DNA of 64,000 nucleotides from Heterohyrax brucei (GCA_028571685.1 CM053154.1:7415501-7479500), one strand, 5' to 3'; counted from the stretch's first letter, positions 11,191 to 22,494 are shown. The notes: generated by a model not told the origin, from the letters alone. Translations and numbers: made by a program.

Positions 11191-11317
11191 ACCCAGGTAC
11201 GCAGCTGACCAGGATTTGCGTAGCTCTGGGTAAGCTCGCCCCAGGGTGGGCTTCAACACTGAGCTAACAGTGATTGGGTGCTGGGTAGCAAATACTTTGT
11301 CCTAAAGAGAGGGTTGG

Positions 11318-11486
11318 AAACCTTGGTAGCATAGTGGGTTAAGTGCTATGCCTGCTAACCAAAAGGTTGGCAGTTCAAACCCGCCAGACACTCCTTGGAA
11401 ACTAGGGGGCAGTTCTATCCCGTCCTATAGAGTCGCTATGAGTTGGACCCGACTCTACAGCAGTGTTTTTTGAGTTTTTTTTTTTT
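11318..11486 (+). repeat. AfroSINE, full length with perfect target-site duplication
   Basis: The head, box-B-like GGCAGTTCAAACCCGCCAG, tail GTCGCTATGAGTTGGACC and a terminal T-rich run are all present. The 13-base duplication AAGAGAGGGTTGG flanks it at 11305-11317 and 11487-11499 with no mismatch, which marks L1- or RTE-style target-primed insertion and a fairly recent event. Confidence 0.9.
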
Positions 11487-11499
11487 AAGAGAGGGTTGG

Positions 11500-12054
11500 G
11501 TCGAGTATCCCAGTGTCCACTAAAAAAAGGCACCAAGAAAGGGCCCAGGGTTACAGAAGGAGAAGAAACGCATTCCCACTGCAGCTTCAGGGGAGGCTTC
11601 CTCGAGGAGGGGTTGCAGAAGAGCTGGCTCTGGAGGATGACTGGGATCCATGTCTGCTTGCTCTCCACAAAGGCTGTGCAGCCTGCCAGCAAGTCCCTGG
11701 CCCTGGAAAGCAGGGGGCTGGGCTCCCTAAGTGCCAGGTACCTGCAGCTCTAACAGGGTTTGAGCTGTGATCCCGTGTCCATCAGAAAAAGGCAGAGGGA
11801 AATAAAAGTAATGGTGAGGTTAATTAATGGGGCCTGCAGACTGCTTTCTAACCTTCTCCACGTCACGACGCCAATAATAGCCCAAGAGCAGACTTTTCCC
11901 AGAATGCCCCGAACCGTGACTAACTGCTGCAACACCAAACACATTCCCTCCCTCCCGTCCTTTCTGATTTGGAAAATGGTTTTGCCCTTTTCCAGACATT
12001 TGACACAGAACGGGTGCATTCATCTGAATGTATTTACGTAGTAAAAGCTCAGAT
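11500..12054. other. Unclassified stretch left of the CpG island
   Basis: No repeat or exon was recognised. Short frames lie on both strands. The right end grades into the CpG-rich block. Confidence 0.4.
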
Positions 12055-12500
12055 ACGAAAAGCGGGCTGCCCTCGGCGGTCCCCTGGCACTCGTCTGGAA
12101 ACCACCCGAGCGACGAGCTGAGAAGCCGGCGTGTCGCTGCGGGCGTGGGGCAGAGCCCTGTCACCGCCCCCGGGGTCATCTGCAAGTCCACGCGCGGGAT
12201 TTCTCCTTCTGAAAGCGCATTTTGCTTCTAAGACAATCACATCGTTTTCCAAAGGTTGTGCTAACCCGTGGATTCTTAGTTATTCCCGAACGCCTTCGCT
12301 AGGAAAGAACGTGGCGTTTGGGCAGGAAAAACGGGGAAATCTCGCGATAACCTGGAACGACGCGAGAGCCGCGCGGCGGGCACGGGAGGGGCGGTGACGA
12401 CGGGGGCGGGGCGGGGCCGGGCGACGCTGGGTTCCGTCCTGCACTGGGTGGCCGCAAGCTGGAGTTGGCGGGTGGCAGCCGGCGCTGCTGAGCTCCGGGA
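12055..12500. promoter_or_regulatory. CpG island with GC boxes, candidate promoter
   Basis: CpG is frequent throughout, in contrast to the CpG-poor surroundings. GC boxes occur as GGGGCGGTGACG near 12389 and the run GGGGGCGGGGCGGGG from 12402. There is no TATA box. A possible 3' splice site (TCTGTCCCCCGCAG) ends at 12620, and a plus-strand leader could precede it, but no coding exon was recognised on either side within the window. A non-coding RNA promoter or an alternative first exon is possible; this is inference. Confidence 0.5.
12402..12421 (+). other. G-quadruplex motif
   Basis: Four G runs (5, 4, 4 and 3 G) are separated by loops of 1, 1 and 2 bases. This fits the strict G3+N1-7 pattern and overlaps Sp1-type GC boxes in the CpG island. 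Confidence 0.75.
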
Positions 12501-12710
12501 TCTGTCCAGAGAGGACCAAGCACTTCTGTGTGGCCCTGGAGGGAGCGATCTGTGTGTCTGGAAGTGTTAAAGGCACTTCGGACTCAATGGCGGTGCTCAC
12601 TATGTGTCTGTCCCCCGCAGCACCAAAGAAGGAGTTGTGCCAGGCATGTGTCGAGGGACCTGGAGGGAGATTTCTAGAATGGCCGCCGTTGGTTGACTCT
12701 GTCTGCACCC

Positions 12711-12977
12711 CGAGGAGGCACAGTGGCTCAGCAGTAGAATACTGCCTTTCATTTGGGAGACTTTTGTTCCATCCCCAGCCAGCGCCCACAGGCACAGCCA
12801 CTATCCGTCGTCAGCAGAGGCCTGAGTGTGCCTTGATGTTCACGGAGTTTCAGCAGAGTTTCCGGACTAAGGCAAACGGGGAAGAAAAAGAGCCCGGGGA
12901 TCTACTTTTGGAAATCAGCCACTGGAAAGCCCGTGGATCACGACGATCTGACCAGAAAGCCATCACGGGGATCAGAG
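12711..12977 (+). repeat. tRNA-Gly-like SINE
   Basis: The head CAGTGGCTCAGCAGTAGAAT, then TTTCAGCAGAGTTTCCGGAC, then GAAATCAGCCACTGGAAAGC matches the copy at 3649-4110 in order. The RTE-like tail is cut off. Confidence 0.6.
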
Positions 12978-13394
12978 GTACTCAGAGTTTGATCCCTTCT
13001 TTTCCTGCGAAGATGAGATGGAGCATCGTGGCTGACTGAATGGCCAGCCCCAACCCCTCACCATTTTCAGGGACTGCGTCCTCGTCACAGCCCTTATGGG
13101 GAGCCTGCCTGCCTTTTGACTTTGGACCCAGCCATATGATTTGCTTGGTTCATGGTAAGTGGGCCAAAGTGACAGTGCCCATTCTGAGCTCAGGCATAAG
13201 GAACCCGGAGGGCTACCGCTTGCCCAGTGTGTCCCTGCCATCGTCATGAGCACACGTCAGCTGGGCCACCACTGCAGCAGGAGCAGCAGAGACCCCAGTG
13301 CAACCTGAACAGCTTGAGGGAACCCTCAGCCTAGATGAGATGACACCAGCAGCCCCACGTATCAGTGAGGATGAACAGCTGTTGTTTTAAGCCA
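12978..13394. other. Unclassified stretch
   Basis: Nothing recognised beyond short chance frames. Confidence 0.4.
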
Positions 13395-13852
13395 TCCACT
13401 TTCTCTTTTATTTTTCTTTTGATTGTTGTAAAGAATACGTCATGCAACGTTTGCCCGTTCAACACTTTTCGTGTGTGCAATTCAGTGACACTAATGACAT
13501 CAGTTCTGTTGTGTAACCGTCACCGAAGTCTATTGGCCGCTTTTCCGTCACCACAAACAGGCGCTCAGTGTCTCTTCAACCAGTGACTTGGTAGCGGGTC
13601 ACCACTACTAAACTCTGATCTCTATACGTTCGCCATTCTAGATCCTTCATACAGGTGACAGCCTGTGATGTTTGTCCTCTTGCAATTGGCTCGTGTCACT
13701 TAGGTTCCTCCAGGTCACTGCATTTTTCAGGACTTCGTCTCTCTGTATGACACAGCAGCATTCCATCCTATGGATGCACCATGATTTGTTGAGCCATTCA
13801 TCTGCTGACTGACATTTAGTTTTGGTTCCATTTTTCCTCCTGCCACTGAGTT
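13395..13852 (-). mobile_element. L1 fragment, antisense
   Basis: TGCAATTCAGTGACACTAATGACATC-like blocks and the end-of-ORF2 antisense blocks (CAGCAGCATTCCATCCTATG, GCCATTCATCTGCTGACTGA) are present in L1 order. It is old, with an internal loss between the 3'UTR and ORF2 pieces. Confidence 0.65.
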
Positions 13853-13876
13853 TTAAGGAGGCTTGTTACCCAGCAT

Positions 13877-14043
13877 GGAAACCCTGGTTGCGCAGTGGTT
13901 AAATGCTGCAGCTGCCAATCAGAAGGTCAGCAGTTTGAATCCACCAGATGCTCCTTGGAAACCCCATGGAACTGTTCTGCCCTGTCTTCCAGGATCGCTA
14001 TGAGTCAGAATCGACTCAACGGCAGCAGGTTTGGGTTTTTTGG
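13877..14043 (+). repeat. AfroSINE
   Basis: The head GGAAACCCTGGTTGCGCAGT, box-B region CAGCAGTTTGAATCCACC and tail GATCGCTATGAGTCAGAATC are all present. Confidence 0.85.
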
Positions 14044-14384
14044 AGGATTACACAGCGTTACTGAGACAACGATTAATGGATGTCATCGTTCCAACTCTCA
14101 GGCCACGTCTGAGAGCCTGAGGTCTGGGCAACTCCCGCGAGTATTTGAAAACAGGTAAAGGAAGAGGAAGAAAGTTATGAGCAGGGGCTGACGTCTTATT
14201 TCCGTCTTCCATTTGTTGCCTGAGAAAATGCATGTTAACCATGCAGAGTGCCCTGTGGGAAGCCACGGAATTGGGAAGATGAGCCTTTCTGCGGCATACA
14301 GACAATCTAGCAGGAGCTGGTCGCCGTATTAAACACCACATTCCAGTCTTTCTAAGCCTTAAAACAGTGCTGGGAGGGAGGCAA
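14044..14384. other. Unclassified stretch
   Basis: Nothing recognised. Confidence 0.4.
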
Positions 14385-14582
14385 GGGAGCCCTGGTGGTG
14401 CAGTGGTTAAGTGCTCACCTGCTAACCAAAAGGTTCATGATTCAAACCCACGAGCTGCTCCCCAGGAGAAAGATGTGGCAGTCTGCTTCCATAAAGGTGA
14501 CAGTTTTGGAACCCTGTGGAGTGGTTGCAGTCTGTCCTGTAGGATCGCTGTGAGTCAGAATCAACTCCATGACAACAAGTAC
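14385..14582 (+). repeat. AfroSINE, long variant
   Basis: The head GGGAGCCCTGGTGGTGCAGT is followed by the extra middle segment GGAGAAAGATGTGGCAGTCT found only in the longer subfamily, then the tail GATCGCTGTGAGTCAGAATC. Confidence 0.85.
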
Positions 14583-16765
14583 GAGGCAGGTACTAGAATC
14601 AGACCACTCTCCAGGTCAGGAAGCAGCAACGGAGTGTAAGAGCCAAGTTTACCGAGAGTCAAGGAGTGGAGATCCAAGATCCAGCCCATGGACAGTGTCT
14701 CCTCTCAGCTGTCCTTCAAAATTCAGCAGCCCGGTTCCACTCGGTCAGTCCAAAGTCTCCTGGGTCTCGCCAGGCTCGGGCAGCTTCCCGTGCTGATGGT
14801 GAAGCCACTGGTCCAGCTGCCTGGCACCCAGTGTTTAAGTTAGGGTGAATGCCTTTGTGCAGGAGACCGTCTTCTTGTGCACGGGTTGGGTATCCATGCT
14901 GGGGTGCTGCACACATTTCATTTTTGAGAAACACAATGTGTAGGTGGGGGACAGAAACCTCATTCCAGCGGCATTTAAATTCCACACCTCAGTTGGTGGC
15001 TGCGTCAAAGAGCACAGTGTATGGTTGGTTGCCCCATAGAAGGAAACTCCCAGCCAGCAACCATGGGATGTGGAAGCATGCTGGGGCAGAGGCATCCAAC
15101 TGGGACACCAGCCCTCATCACACCATCCTGTCTTGCTCAGTGACCCTGTCCGCAGGGGATTCTCTAGTTTACTCGCTGAACTGAGACTCCTGGAAAAGTT
15201 AACTGGGTATTGAGGGAAGGGCATGACCTGGGGCTGTTGTGGAAAAGCTAGGTGTGCGCTCACCTCATCTCACTGTCAGTGTTGTTTTATAGGTGAGCAA
15301 ACTGAAGCCAAAGGGGGTGAAGTGGGAGGTGAAAAATCACTCACCTGCTGGTAGTTACCAGGGGCCAGAAGGCTGAGGGACGTGGTGGGTCATTGTTCAG
15401 AAAGCACATTCGGAGTGATGGAGGATTTGGTGACCTATACCAGTGATGGGATGGTTGCATGTCATGATAAATGTCATCAATGTCACTGAACTGTACATAT
15501 AAAAAATGGTGAGTTGGAAGATGTTGTGTTGTATTTATTTTTACCACACACACTCACAATCACGGGTGGCAAAGCAGTGACTTGAATCCTAAGTTTTCTG
15601 ACTCCAGATCTTGGATTTTTTCTTCTGCACAATTTTGGTGCATCTTAAAATCATTTTCCGTGACCTGCAGGTGGAGGTCATGTGATAAATCTTTGGTGAA
15701 TGAATGAATGTAACAGCCAAAAAGATAACCTGGAGTATTATTGTCTCTTGTGATTTCAGAGAGGGTTCAGAAGCATTTTGCGATGTAAGAGAGATGCTCT
15801 CTGTTCCTGTCGGAACTTCTCTGAAATCCCCTAATAACTTAATTACTCCGTAGTATGAAGAGGTTCCGCCGATCCCTCCTTCTGTCCCTGGGTCACTAGA
15901 AATGAGGACCGGGCTCTTTCCTGTGTGGGAGGCTTTTGCTGAGCTCTGTAATCAACCAGAGTGGGAATAATATCTTTTTATGTGTTCTCTGCCCCCTGCA
16001 ATCATTTCCTCCTTTTGAGTTTTAGATGCTGTTTATTTGCAGCCCGCTCTTCTGCCGGTGTCAGGGGGTGCTGCTACCTTTCATAAAGGTTTTAAAAGAC
16101 TCTTCTTTCCCTCCAAACTTTCTACCCAGTCTGTGTTCACTGTAAACACTTAAGAAATTAGGTAAGTAATATTATTCCCCAAGCGCTTCTTTCTGACACG
16201 AGTCTTAATTTTTTTAGAGAAAAACGCTTTCATTCCTAAGAACTGAAGTCAGCAGGGAGGGATATGTTAGCAATATGCCCCACTAAAATATTTTGGCCAC
16301 AATGTCCATGCATATAGCTGTTAATGGTTTGAAGAAAACTCATCTCTTCTAGAAAGTAACCCATGACCAGGAAGAAAAGCTTCCTCTGATCTCCTGGTGC
16401 TCAGCCCTTGAGACGTCAATGGCCATGTTCTCTTTCATAATCTCTTCAGACCTACTAAAAGCCCAAGAGGCAAGCTTTGATCTTTGGGGATCTCCTCCCC
16501 AGTCCCTTTGTAAGAGGCATGAGGGTTGTTGAACACGCCCTGCCCCAACGCAGTCCGCTAAAGTGCACTCTGGCAATGAAATTGTAGGCTCCAGTACAGT
16601 CCTGCTTGGAGGTGGCCAAGGAGTTCCAAGAGATCATCTCATTGCCTTCAGTTCCGGGCTGGAGGGCAGGATTTTAGAACAGGCGCCTAATGAATACAGC
16701 TCTCGGTATCTGTTGGTTACACAGGTTGTCAGCTGCCCCGCAGTCTGACAGACCCGAGTGACAAT
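14583..16765. other. Mostly unique stretch with a MIR remnant
   Basis: A MIR-like antisense core (TTATAGGTGAGCAAACTGAA) lies near 15287. The part 15700-16250 is repeat-free and AT-balanced. No exon was recognised. Frames such as 14835-15263 on the minus strand lack any domain. Confidence 0.4.
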
Positions 16766-16925
16766 CAGCCAAGCCAGCTGCCATTGAGTGGCCACTGACT
16801 TATTGTGCGTGACCCCCTGTGTGCCAAACTAGAATTGGGCTCCACAGGGTTTTTATGGTTGCTTTTTTGGCAGTAGGTCACCAGATCTTTCTCCTGAGCC
16901 ACCTCTGGGTGGACTTTTGGGTACA
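16766..16925 (-). repeat. AfroSINE
   Basis: GCCAGCTGCCATTGAGTGGC, CCACAGGGTTTTTATGGTTG and CCACCTCTGGGTGGACTT follow the antisense order of the longer AfroSINE form. Confidence 0.65.
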
Positions 16926-17992
16926 GTCAAATGCCAGTAGTTTGCATACCCAGGGACTCCCAAGTAACGCTAGGAACTTGGAATTCCTCCACCCCTGGGG
17001 TTCCTCGGTGCCTGTCCCTATGAAGTGCAGAGGGCACACTGGTACCCCTCAGGCTCTTGGCTTCTGGGTACTCTCTCCTCAGGCCCACAGCTCCTTCAGA
17101 GGGGGATAGCCCACAGTGCTCAGGAAACTGTGTTCCCCTGGGGCCCAAGGCCAAGGGCAGTGGGACGAATATTGGTGAAATTCACAGTCCAGAACTCCCC
17201 CAGGACCAGGCAGAAGCTGGGATGCTCCCTAAAATGATATTTTTGCCTGGTTTCTTCCCCAACCCGTTCCCTGCCCCGTGTTCCACCCCCTTCGCTGTCC
17301 CCTCCAGAGTCTCTTAGGAATCCTGATTGTAGGAATCCTTGTCTAAGAGAGCCTGGTCTCAGACACATGTCTGCAAGAAAGGTGCGTGTTAGCCAGAAGA
17401 GAGTGTTGGAACTTCAGTTCGTTCTGTAGGGCCATCCCTTTGTGTTCTGCCTACTGCATTTGCTGGGGAATTCCAAACAACCGGCTTCTTCCATCAACAC
17501 ACTGGCAGACAAGACTATTCCCAGCTTCGCAATCTGGCAAGAAGTACAACAATCCCATCTAGAGTGACGCAGTGCCTTACACACCTGCCAGGCTCTTCAT
17601 GACCCAGTTCATTGGTTCACTCGGCAATCCGTGTGTCTGTGGAGGGTTGAGGATTATGGACACTGAGGATGCAGCCTGCACTCGGGTCCAGATACAAAGA
17701 CCCGGCCTTGCCCGGGTCTGAAGGAGCAGAAGGTTGGGGAGACAAAGTGGGCGGAGACAGCACAGCAGGACAACACGGGGGTGGGGAGCCTTGGCTGTGG
17801 GGAGCAGCACCTCTCTCTGAGACCATCACGGCTTTCCACACACCGGCCTGTCGCAGAGGAAGATCCAGCAGAGAGATCTCAGGCTTGCTGACCTCATGAG
17901 ATGATGCGGCTCCAACACTCTGAGAACGCCAGCTTTGAGAGCAGGCACTAGGATGCCAGGATGGTAGGAATAACAGCTGGGTGACCTGCTTG
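16926..17992. other. Unclassified GC-rich stretch
   Basis: No recognised repeat or gene. Several overlapping frames on both strands look like chance. Confidence 0.4.
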
Positions 17993-18185
17993 TTGTCAGG
18001 TGCCAGCTAGTTGGTTTCAGCTCACACTGACCCTGTGACACAGAGTAGAAATGCCCCATAGAGTCTCCCAGGCGGTCATCTTTACGGGAGCAGATAGTCA
18101 GGCCTTTCTTCTGAGGCTCCGCAGGGCCGGTTGGAACCGTCAGCCTTTCAGTTAGCAGCTGAGCGCTTAGATGTCGCAGCACTAA
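17993..18185 (-). repeat. AfroSINE, long variant
   Basis: GTCAGGTGCCAGCTAGTTGG (tail, antisense), TCATCTTTACGGGAGCAGAT (extra middle) and CCTTTCAGTTAGCAGCTGAG (head, antisense) are in order. Confidence 0.75.
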
Positions 18186-19489
18186 GACTCATTAAAGGAG
18201 CCTGGTTGCCCTGCCTGCTTGTTCTTCTAGCCTGTTGAAAAACACACACACACAGACAGGCCCTCAATATACTATGTTATGCTGGTGACAAACTTAGAAT
18301 AAAAAAATGCCACATTCCAAAAATAAACATGCCTAGTATACCCCTAATATGCTGCCATCTTTCAGAAAGGTCCCTCATATTTAGACTCACTGACCGTTAA
18401 GCTCAATGGAAGGGCAAGGGAACTGATAAGCCACCACTCCTGTATCCCGCTCCAGGGATGGAAAGCGCAGCAATCCAGGGCAGTAAAACCAAGCCAAAGC
18501 GACAGTTTGGAAAGGCAGTGATGTTACCGAGCATGTGGTATACAACCAGGTGAAACGCCAACTCATTCAAGAGATGAGAAGCTTTGTTATGGTTGGAATA
18601 TGATAAGCCTTGATTTAACTTCATTACATTCAAAGAGATATAAAAAAGTCTTAGGTTGGGACAGAAATGTAATATTTAAGACTTGAAAAAATTTATGAAA
18701 AGCATTCCTACTTACACATGGAGTTGAAAATGACCCAATACCACTATTCAAAGCAATGACATTTAAGAGTTTCATTCTCTCTATGTGTCCCATGGTTCAC
18801 CTCCTAAGCAGGAAGGACCCTAGAATGCCACCCCCACATGAGCTACCCTAGAAAAAAGCCAGGGCAGCCACCTCACCAGGCCCTGGAGTACTCCGTCACT
18901 TGGCTTTCACGACCAAAGGCCTGTGTGACGCAAACGAGATACATTCTTGTGACTTTCCACCTGCCACCCGCGCCGTTCCTCTGGCTGAATTCCTCCTCAT
19001 GTTGTGTCCTCTAAGGAGAATTCTGTCCTTCCCTACAAACTTCTCAGACATTTGAGACACAAAGCTGGGAGGCTGCGGGGAGACAGGCAGGTCTGGAGAG
19101 GTAAGCGGGAAGAGGGAACAGGAGTCTACTGAGGAGTGCACAGAAGGTTCCAGAGTGAAGTATTTAGAGTTTGAGAGGTGGAAGAACACCTGTGGTCATG
19201 TCAGAACTAAAGAGGAAAGGAAAAGGGAGTTTTTAGAAGTGTTTCTGGAGATTACAATGCGGATTTCCTCAGGGGTTCTTCTGAAGAGGATTGAAGTCAT
19301 TTTTCGTCAGATGTTGCTTGCCTGTTTCTAACAGGGCCCCAGGCAGAGACTGGAGTACAGGGGCCCTCATGGTTTGTTCAGGCTGCACGTGGTTTTCTAG
19401 GAGAAGTACGAGCTACGTGAAGGGCACCTGAGGTTACTTCGCTACCCATCACGGGCGGAGGACTGCCCCAGTTAAGGAACACTTGAGCA
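18186..19489. other. Mostly unique stretch with a short (CA)n
   Basis: A CA run of about 7 units lies at 18240-18255. Nothing else was recognised. Confidence 0.4.
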
Positions 19490-19690
19490 AAGCAAAGGAT
19501 TCTCTAGGTGGCCCCTACGGTTAACATGTCGACTGTTAACCAAAAGATTGGAGAGCTGAGTCCGCCTAGAGGTGCCTCATAAGAAAGGCCTGGCCATCTA
19601 GTTCTAAAAGTCAGCCACTGAAAACCCTAGAGAGCTCAGTAGTACCCTGACCCACATGGCATCACCGTGAGTCAGAATTGACTCAGCTGT
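19490..19690 (+). repeat. AfroSINE, long variant
   Basis: GTTAACCAAAAGATTGGAGA, AGAAAGGCCTGGCCATCTAG and CACCGTGAGTCAGAATTGAC are in the family's order. The head is diverged. Confidence 0.7.
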
Positions 19691-19782
19691 TGAGTGAAGT
19701 GAGTAGAGTTGTGTGACTCACCCCTCTGTCTTGCTGTGTTTCCGTCCCCAGAGGCCAGCCGGGCTCCTTCGGAGGCTCTGTG

Positions 19783-19899
19783 GAATAGACTGTCCTGTGT
19801 CCTGGGCACCCAACTATCCGCGAATAGACTGTCCTGCGTCCTGGGCACCCGACCGTCAGCGAATAGACTGTCCAGCGTTCTGAGTACCTGACCATCAGC
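19783..19899 (+). repeat. Three-copy 39-bp minisatellite
   Basis: Three units of exactly 39 bases start at 19783, 19822 and 19861, each beginning GAATAGACTGTCC. Units 1 and 2 differ by only a few bases and unit 3 is more diverged. Confidence 0.9.
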
Positions 19900-20140
19900 C
19901 TCACCTTGGTCACATGGACGTAGGTGTCAGCACATTTGCCCACAAATGCTCAAGTTCCAGTTACATTTGGTCGATGTCTGATATTGTTCAGGGAGCTTTA
20001 GGGGAGGGTGAGCAAGTGAAACAGAAGAGAGAGAGCAGGTGGGAAGACATGAAGGAAAGAAGGAGGAAACAGCACTGGCCGCCTGCTGTGTGCAGGGCGT
20101 TGGGTCTAACGCTTCACATCTTGGATCTCATCCCTGCACA

Positions 20141-20307
20141 GGAAACCTGGATGGGCTGGTGGTTAAGTACCACTCCTGCTAACCCAAACGTCACCAGTTT
20201 GAATCCACCACGTGCTCCTTGGAAACCCTGCAAGGTTCTACTCTGTTGTTTAGGGTTGCTATGGGTTGGAATGACCTCAGTGGCAGTGGTCTTTTGTTTG
20301 TTTTTTA
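20141..20307 (+). repeat. AfroSINE inside a MIR
   Basis: The head GGAAACCTGGATGGGCTGGT, box-B region CACCAGTTTGAATCCACC and tail GGTTGCTATGGGTTGGAATG are present, followed by a T-rich end. Confidence 0.85.
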
Positions 20308-20363
20308 ACAACCTCCCGCAGCATGCTTTACTATCCCCATTTTTTGAGGAAATGGAGACTCAG

Positions 20364-20904
20364 TGTTTTAGTCATCTGGTACTGCTCTAACAGAAATACC
20401 AGGAGTAGAAGACTTTAGCAAACAAACATTTATTCTTACACAGTTCAGTAGGCTACAAGTCCAGATTCAGTGTGTCCACTACAGGGGAAGGCTTTCCACC
20501 TTTGTAGGCTCTAGAAGAAGGTCCTTAAGTGCATCAGTCTTTGGTCAGGGAGCATCTTGACACAGGAACCACAGGTCTGAAGGACATGCTTGACCCCAGG
20601 TGTTGCTTTCTCGATGGTATGAGGTTCCCAGCTCTCTGCCTGCTTCCCTTTCCTTTTATCTCTTGCAGGATGAAAGGATAAAGGGCAGAACAAACCACGC
20701 TCCAGGGAAACTCTCTTAGTAAGGGTGTTGCAGTCCCACTCTAATCCTCCTTAAACATAATCCTATCTATTACCCACAGGCAGACATTAGAATTTACAGC
20801 ACAGAAAAATCACAGAATAGAGGAGCAGTCACACAGCACTGGGAATCATGGTCCAGCCATATTACTACACACATTTTTAGGGGAACACAAGTCAATCCAT
20901 GACA
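20364..20904 (-). mobile_element. Solo LTR, ERVL-MaLR-like, antisense
   Basis: It begins TGTTTTAGTCATCTGG and ends CAATCCATGACA, the antisense of the LTR at 22495-23025, and is alike along its whole length. The family call rests on the 3' end (AATAAA-type signal, then TTAAAGCCATCC and GAGCAGCCCTAGCACACTG in the sense copy), which resembles mammalian MaLR LTRs. It is a fossil with no internal region, set inside a MIR. Confidence 0.7.
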
Positions 20905-20990
20905 AAAAGGTTGGGTAACTTAACCAAGATATAAAAGCTACTAATAATCAGAGAGACGGAATCCATTGCCTGCCCTTCCCAGTCTGCCCT

Positions 20991-22489
20991 CTACAGCAGA
21001 GCGTTGGCCTTTCGCAGCCTGATGCCACACTGCCGTCTAGGTCTCTCCCGGTGGGCCAGTCCTCCCACCAGAGGGCTGTGGACTGAGAAGAACAGAGGAG
21101 GGGCCTCCAGGAGCTTCAGGTGAGGAACTTACAGCCATACGAGCTGAGTCTCAGGCCCTGCCCTGTGGCTGGAACTGACCCACGAGGCCTTGGATGCCTG
21201 TTCTGGCCCAGTGTCCTTCTTCCACTTGGAAACAGTGAGTTCCACAGGGAAGAACAGACTCAGGGGACCTGGGAGCCAGCCTGTGACCTTGTAGAGACTT
21301 AAAGTACCTCAGTGTTCCACTCTGTAAAATGGAAACGTAATGGTTATCTTAAACACTTTTAAAGCTGCAACGGGATAAAGCACCCACTAGATGTGCCATC
21401 CTCTGAAAGGAACAATGCAGAACAGAAGGTTTGTTCAGTTGTACCTGGGTCTCAAAGCATCACTTATCTTTTGTTTTGCTAAGTAGGCACGGTGGCCATT
21501 CAGCAGGTGTGGAAACTGAGGCTTCGGACGCCTGTTACTGAGCTGGCAGGTGGTGGAGGAACCCTTAATGTCCTGAGTCCTCATCCCTGCCTCTCGCAGC
21601 CTGTCACAGCCAACACCCGCCTGTCACCCATACAGGCCCGTGTTGTCTGACTGTGGCCTAATCTACTCACGAGCCGAGGGGACACCCCAAGGAGGCAGCC
21701 AGCCACGCCTGCCGTGGCTGGGCTCAGATCAAGAAGGGAGTGCATGGCTAGCTGAGCACAGCCCATCATCACTAGTGGGGAGGAAAAGCCACTGAAGGCA
21801 CTTGTCCACCAGTGTAGCACACGGTGTCACCTTCAGACAAGAGGGAGGGGGTGACAAACATGGGCTGTCCTTCCTTCAAGCCTCAGCGAATGAACTCATC
21901 ACCCTGTCTCAAAAGGCTGGTCTGTTATCCACAGAGTAACGTTTATTTGCTGGTGACGCATGAGGCGTAGACCAGCTCCGGTGCTCACTGGTCTCCGTCT
22001 CTGCTGGGTGTACCACATTATTTCTTTAACAACACTAGAAGACGTGGAAAAGTAATTCTTCCCAGAGTTAGATTCACAATGGCGTGTCTCCTGTTACCCC
22101 AGGCTTGTAAGACCAGGACTGACAGCTGTTCCCAGGCTCCTAGGCTGGGAAAGCTTTGTTTAACAAACACGGCGGGACCCTTACGTGAGCCCCTGCCGGC
22201 CTGCTCTCATTTCCATCTCACAGGTTGGCACTGTGCCTGCTCCTGAACCACCAGCTCCCTGCCCTGGGGCAGTGGTGCCAGGGAATTCTGGCTGTAAATA
22301 AGCCTCCCGCAGAGTGCCGAGGCTGCTGGGCTGATTCTGTGCCTCTCATGTCACTCATTGCCTGTGGCCATTCCTGGGGGCCCCACGGCCTCTCCATGCA
22401 CGCACCCCCAAGCTGGCACCTGTGTGTCCCTTTCTGTGGGCAGTGACAAGGGGGCAGACACAGTGCTAGATAAACCTTGCACTCTTTAT
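20991..22489. other. Mostly unique stretch with MIR remnants
   Basis: MIR-like cores lie near 21290-21350 (CTGTAAAATGGAAACGTAAT, sense) and 21505-21545 (GTGTGGAAACTGAGGCTTCG, antisense). No exon was recognised. Confidence 0.4.
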
Positions 22490-22494
22490 CTCAT

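Larger units (their letters stand above)
20085..20990 (-). repeat. MIR SINE split by two later insertions
   Basis: MIR sequence in antisense appears in three pieces: 20085-20140 (CTGCTGTGTGCAGGGCG), 20308-20363 (ACTATCCCCATTTTTTGAGG) and 20905-20990 (GGTTGGGTAACTTAACCAAG). The gaps are filled by an AfroSINE and by an LTR. Read without these, the MIR order is continuous. Confidence 0.7.

Noticed and set aside
11318-11420. tRNA gene suggested by A- and B-box-like sequence
   Set aside because: It is the tRNA-derived head of an AfroSINE with flanking target duplications; the cloverleaf is not kept.
12500-13039. 169-codon plus-strand frame next to the CpG island as a first coding exon
   Set aside because: Most of it translates a tRNA-Gly-like SINE (12711-12977), and the part before that has no recognisable signal or domain.
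18240-18256. CA microsatellite
   Set aside because: Too short to be notable.
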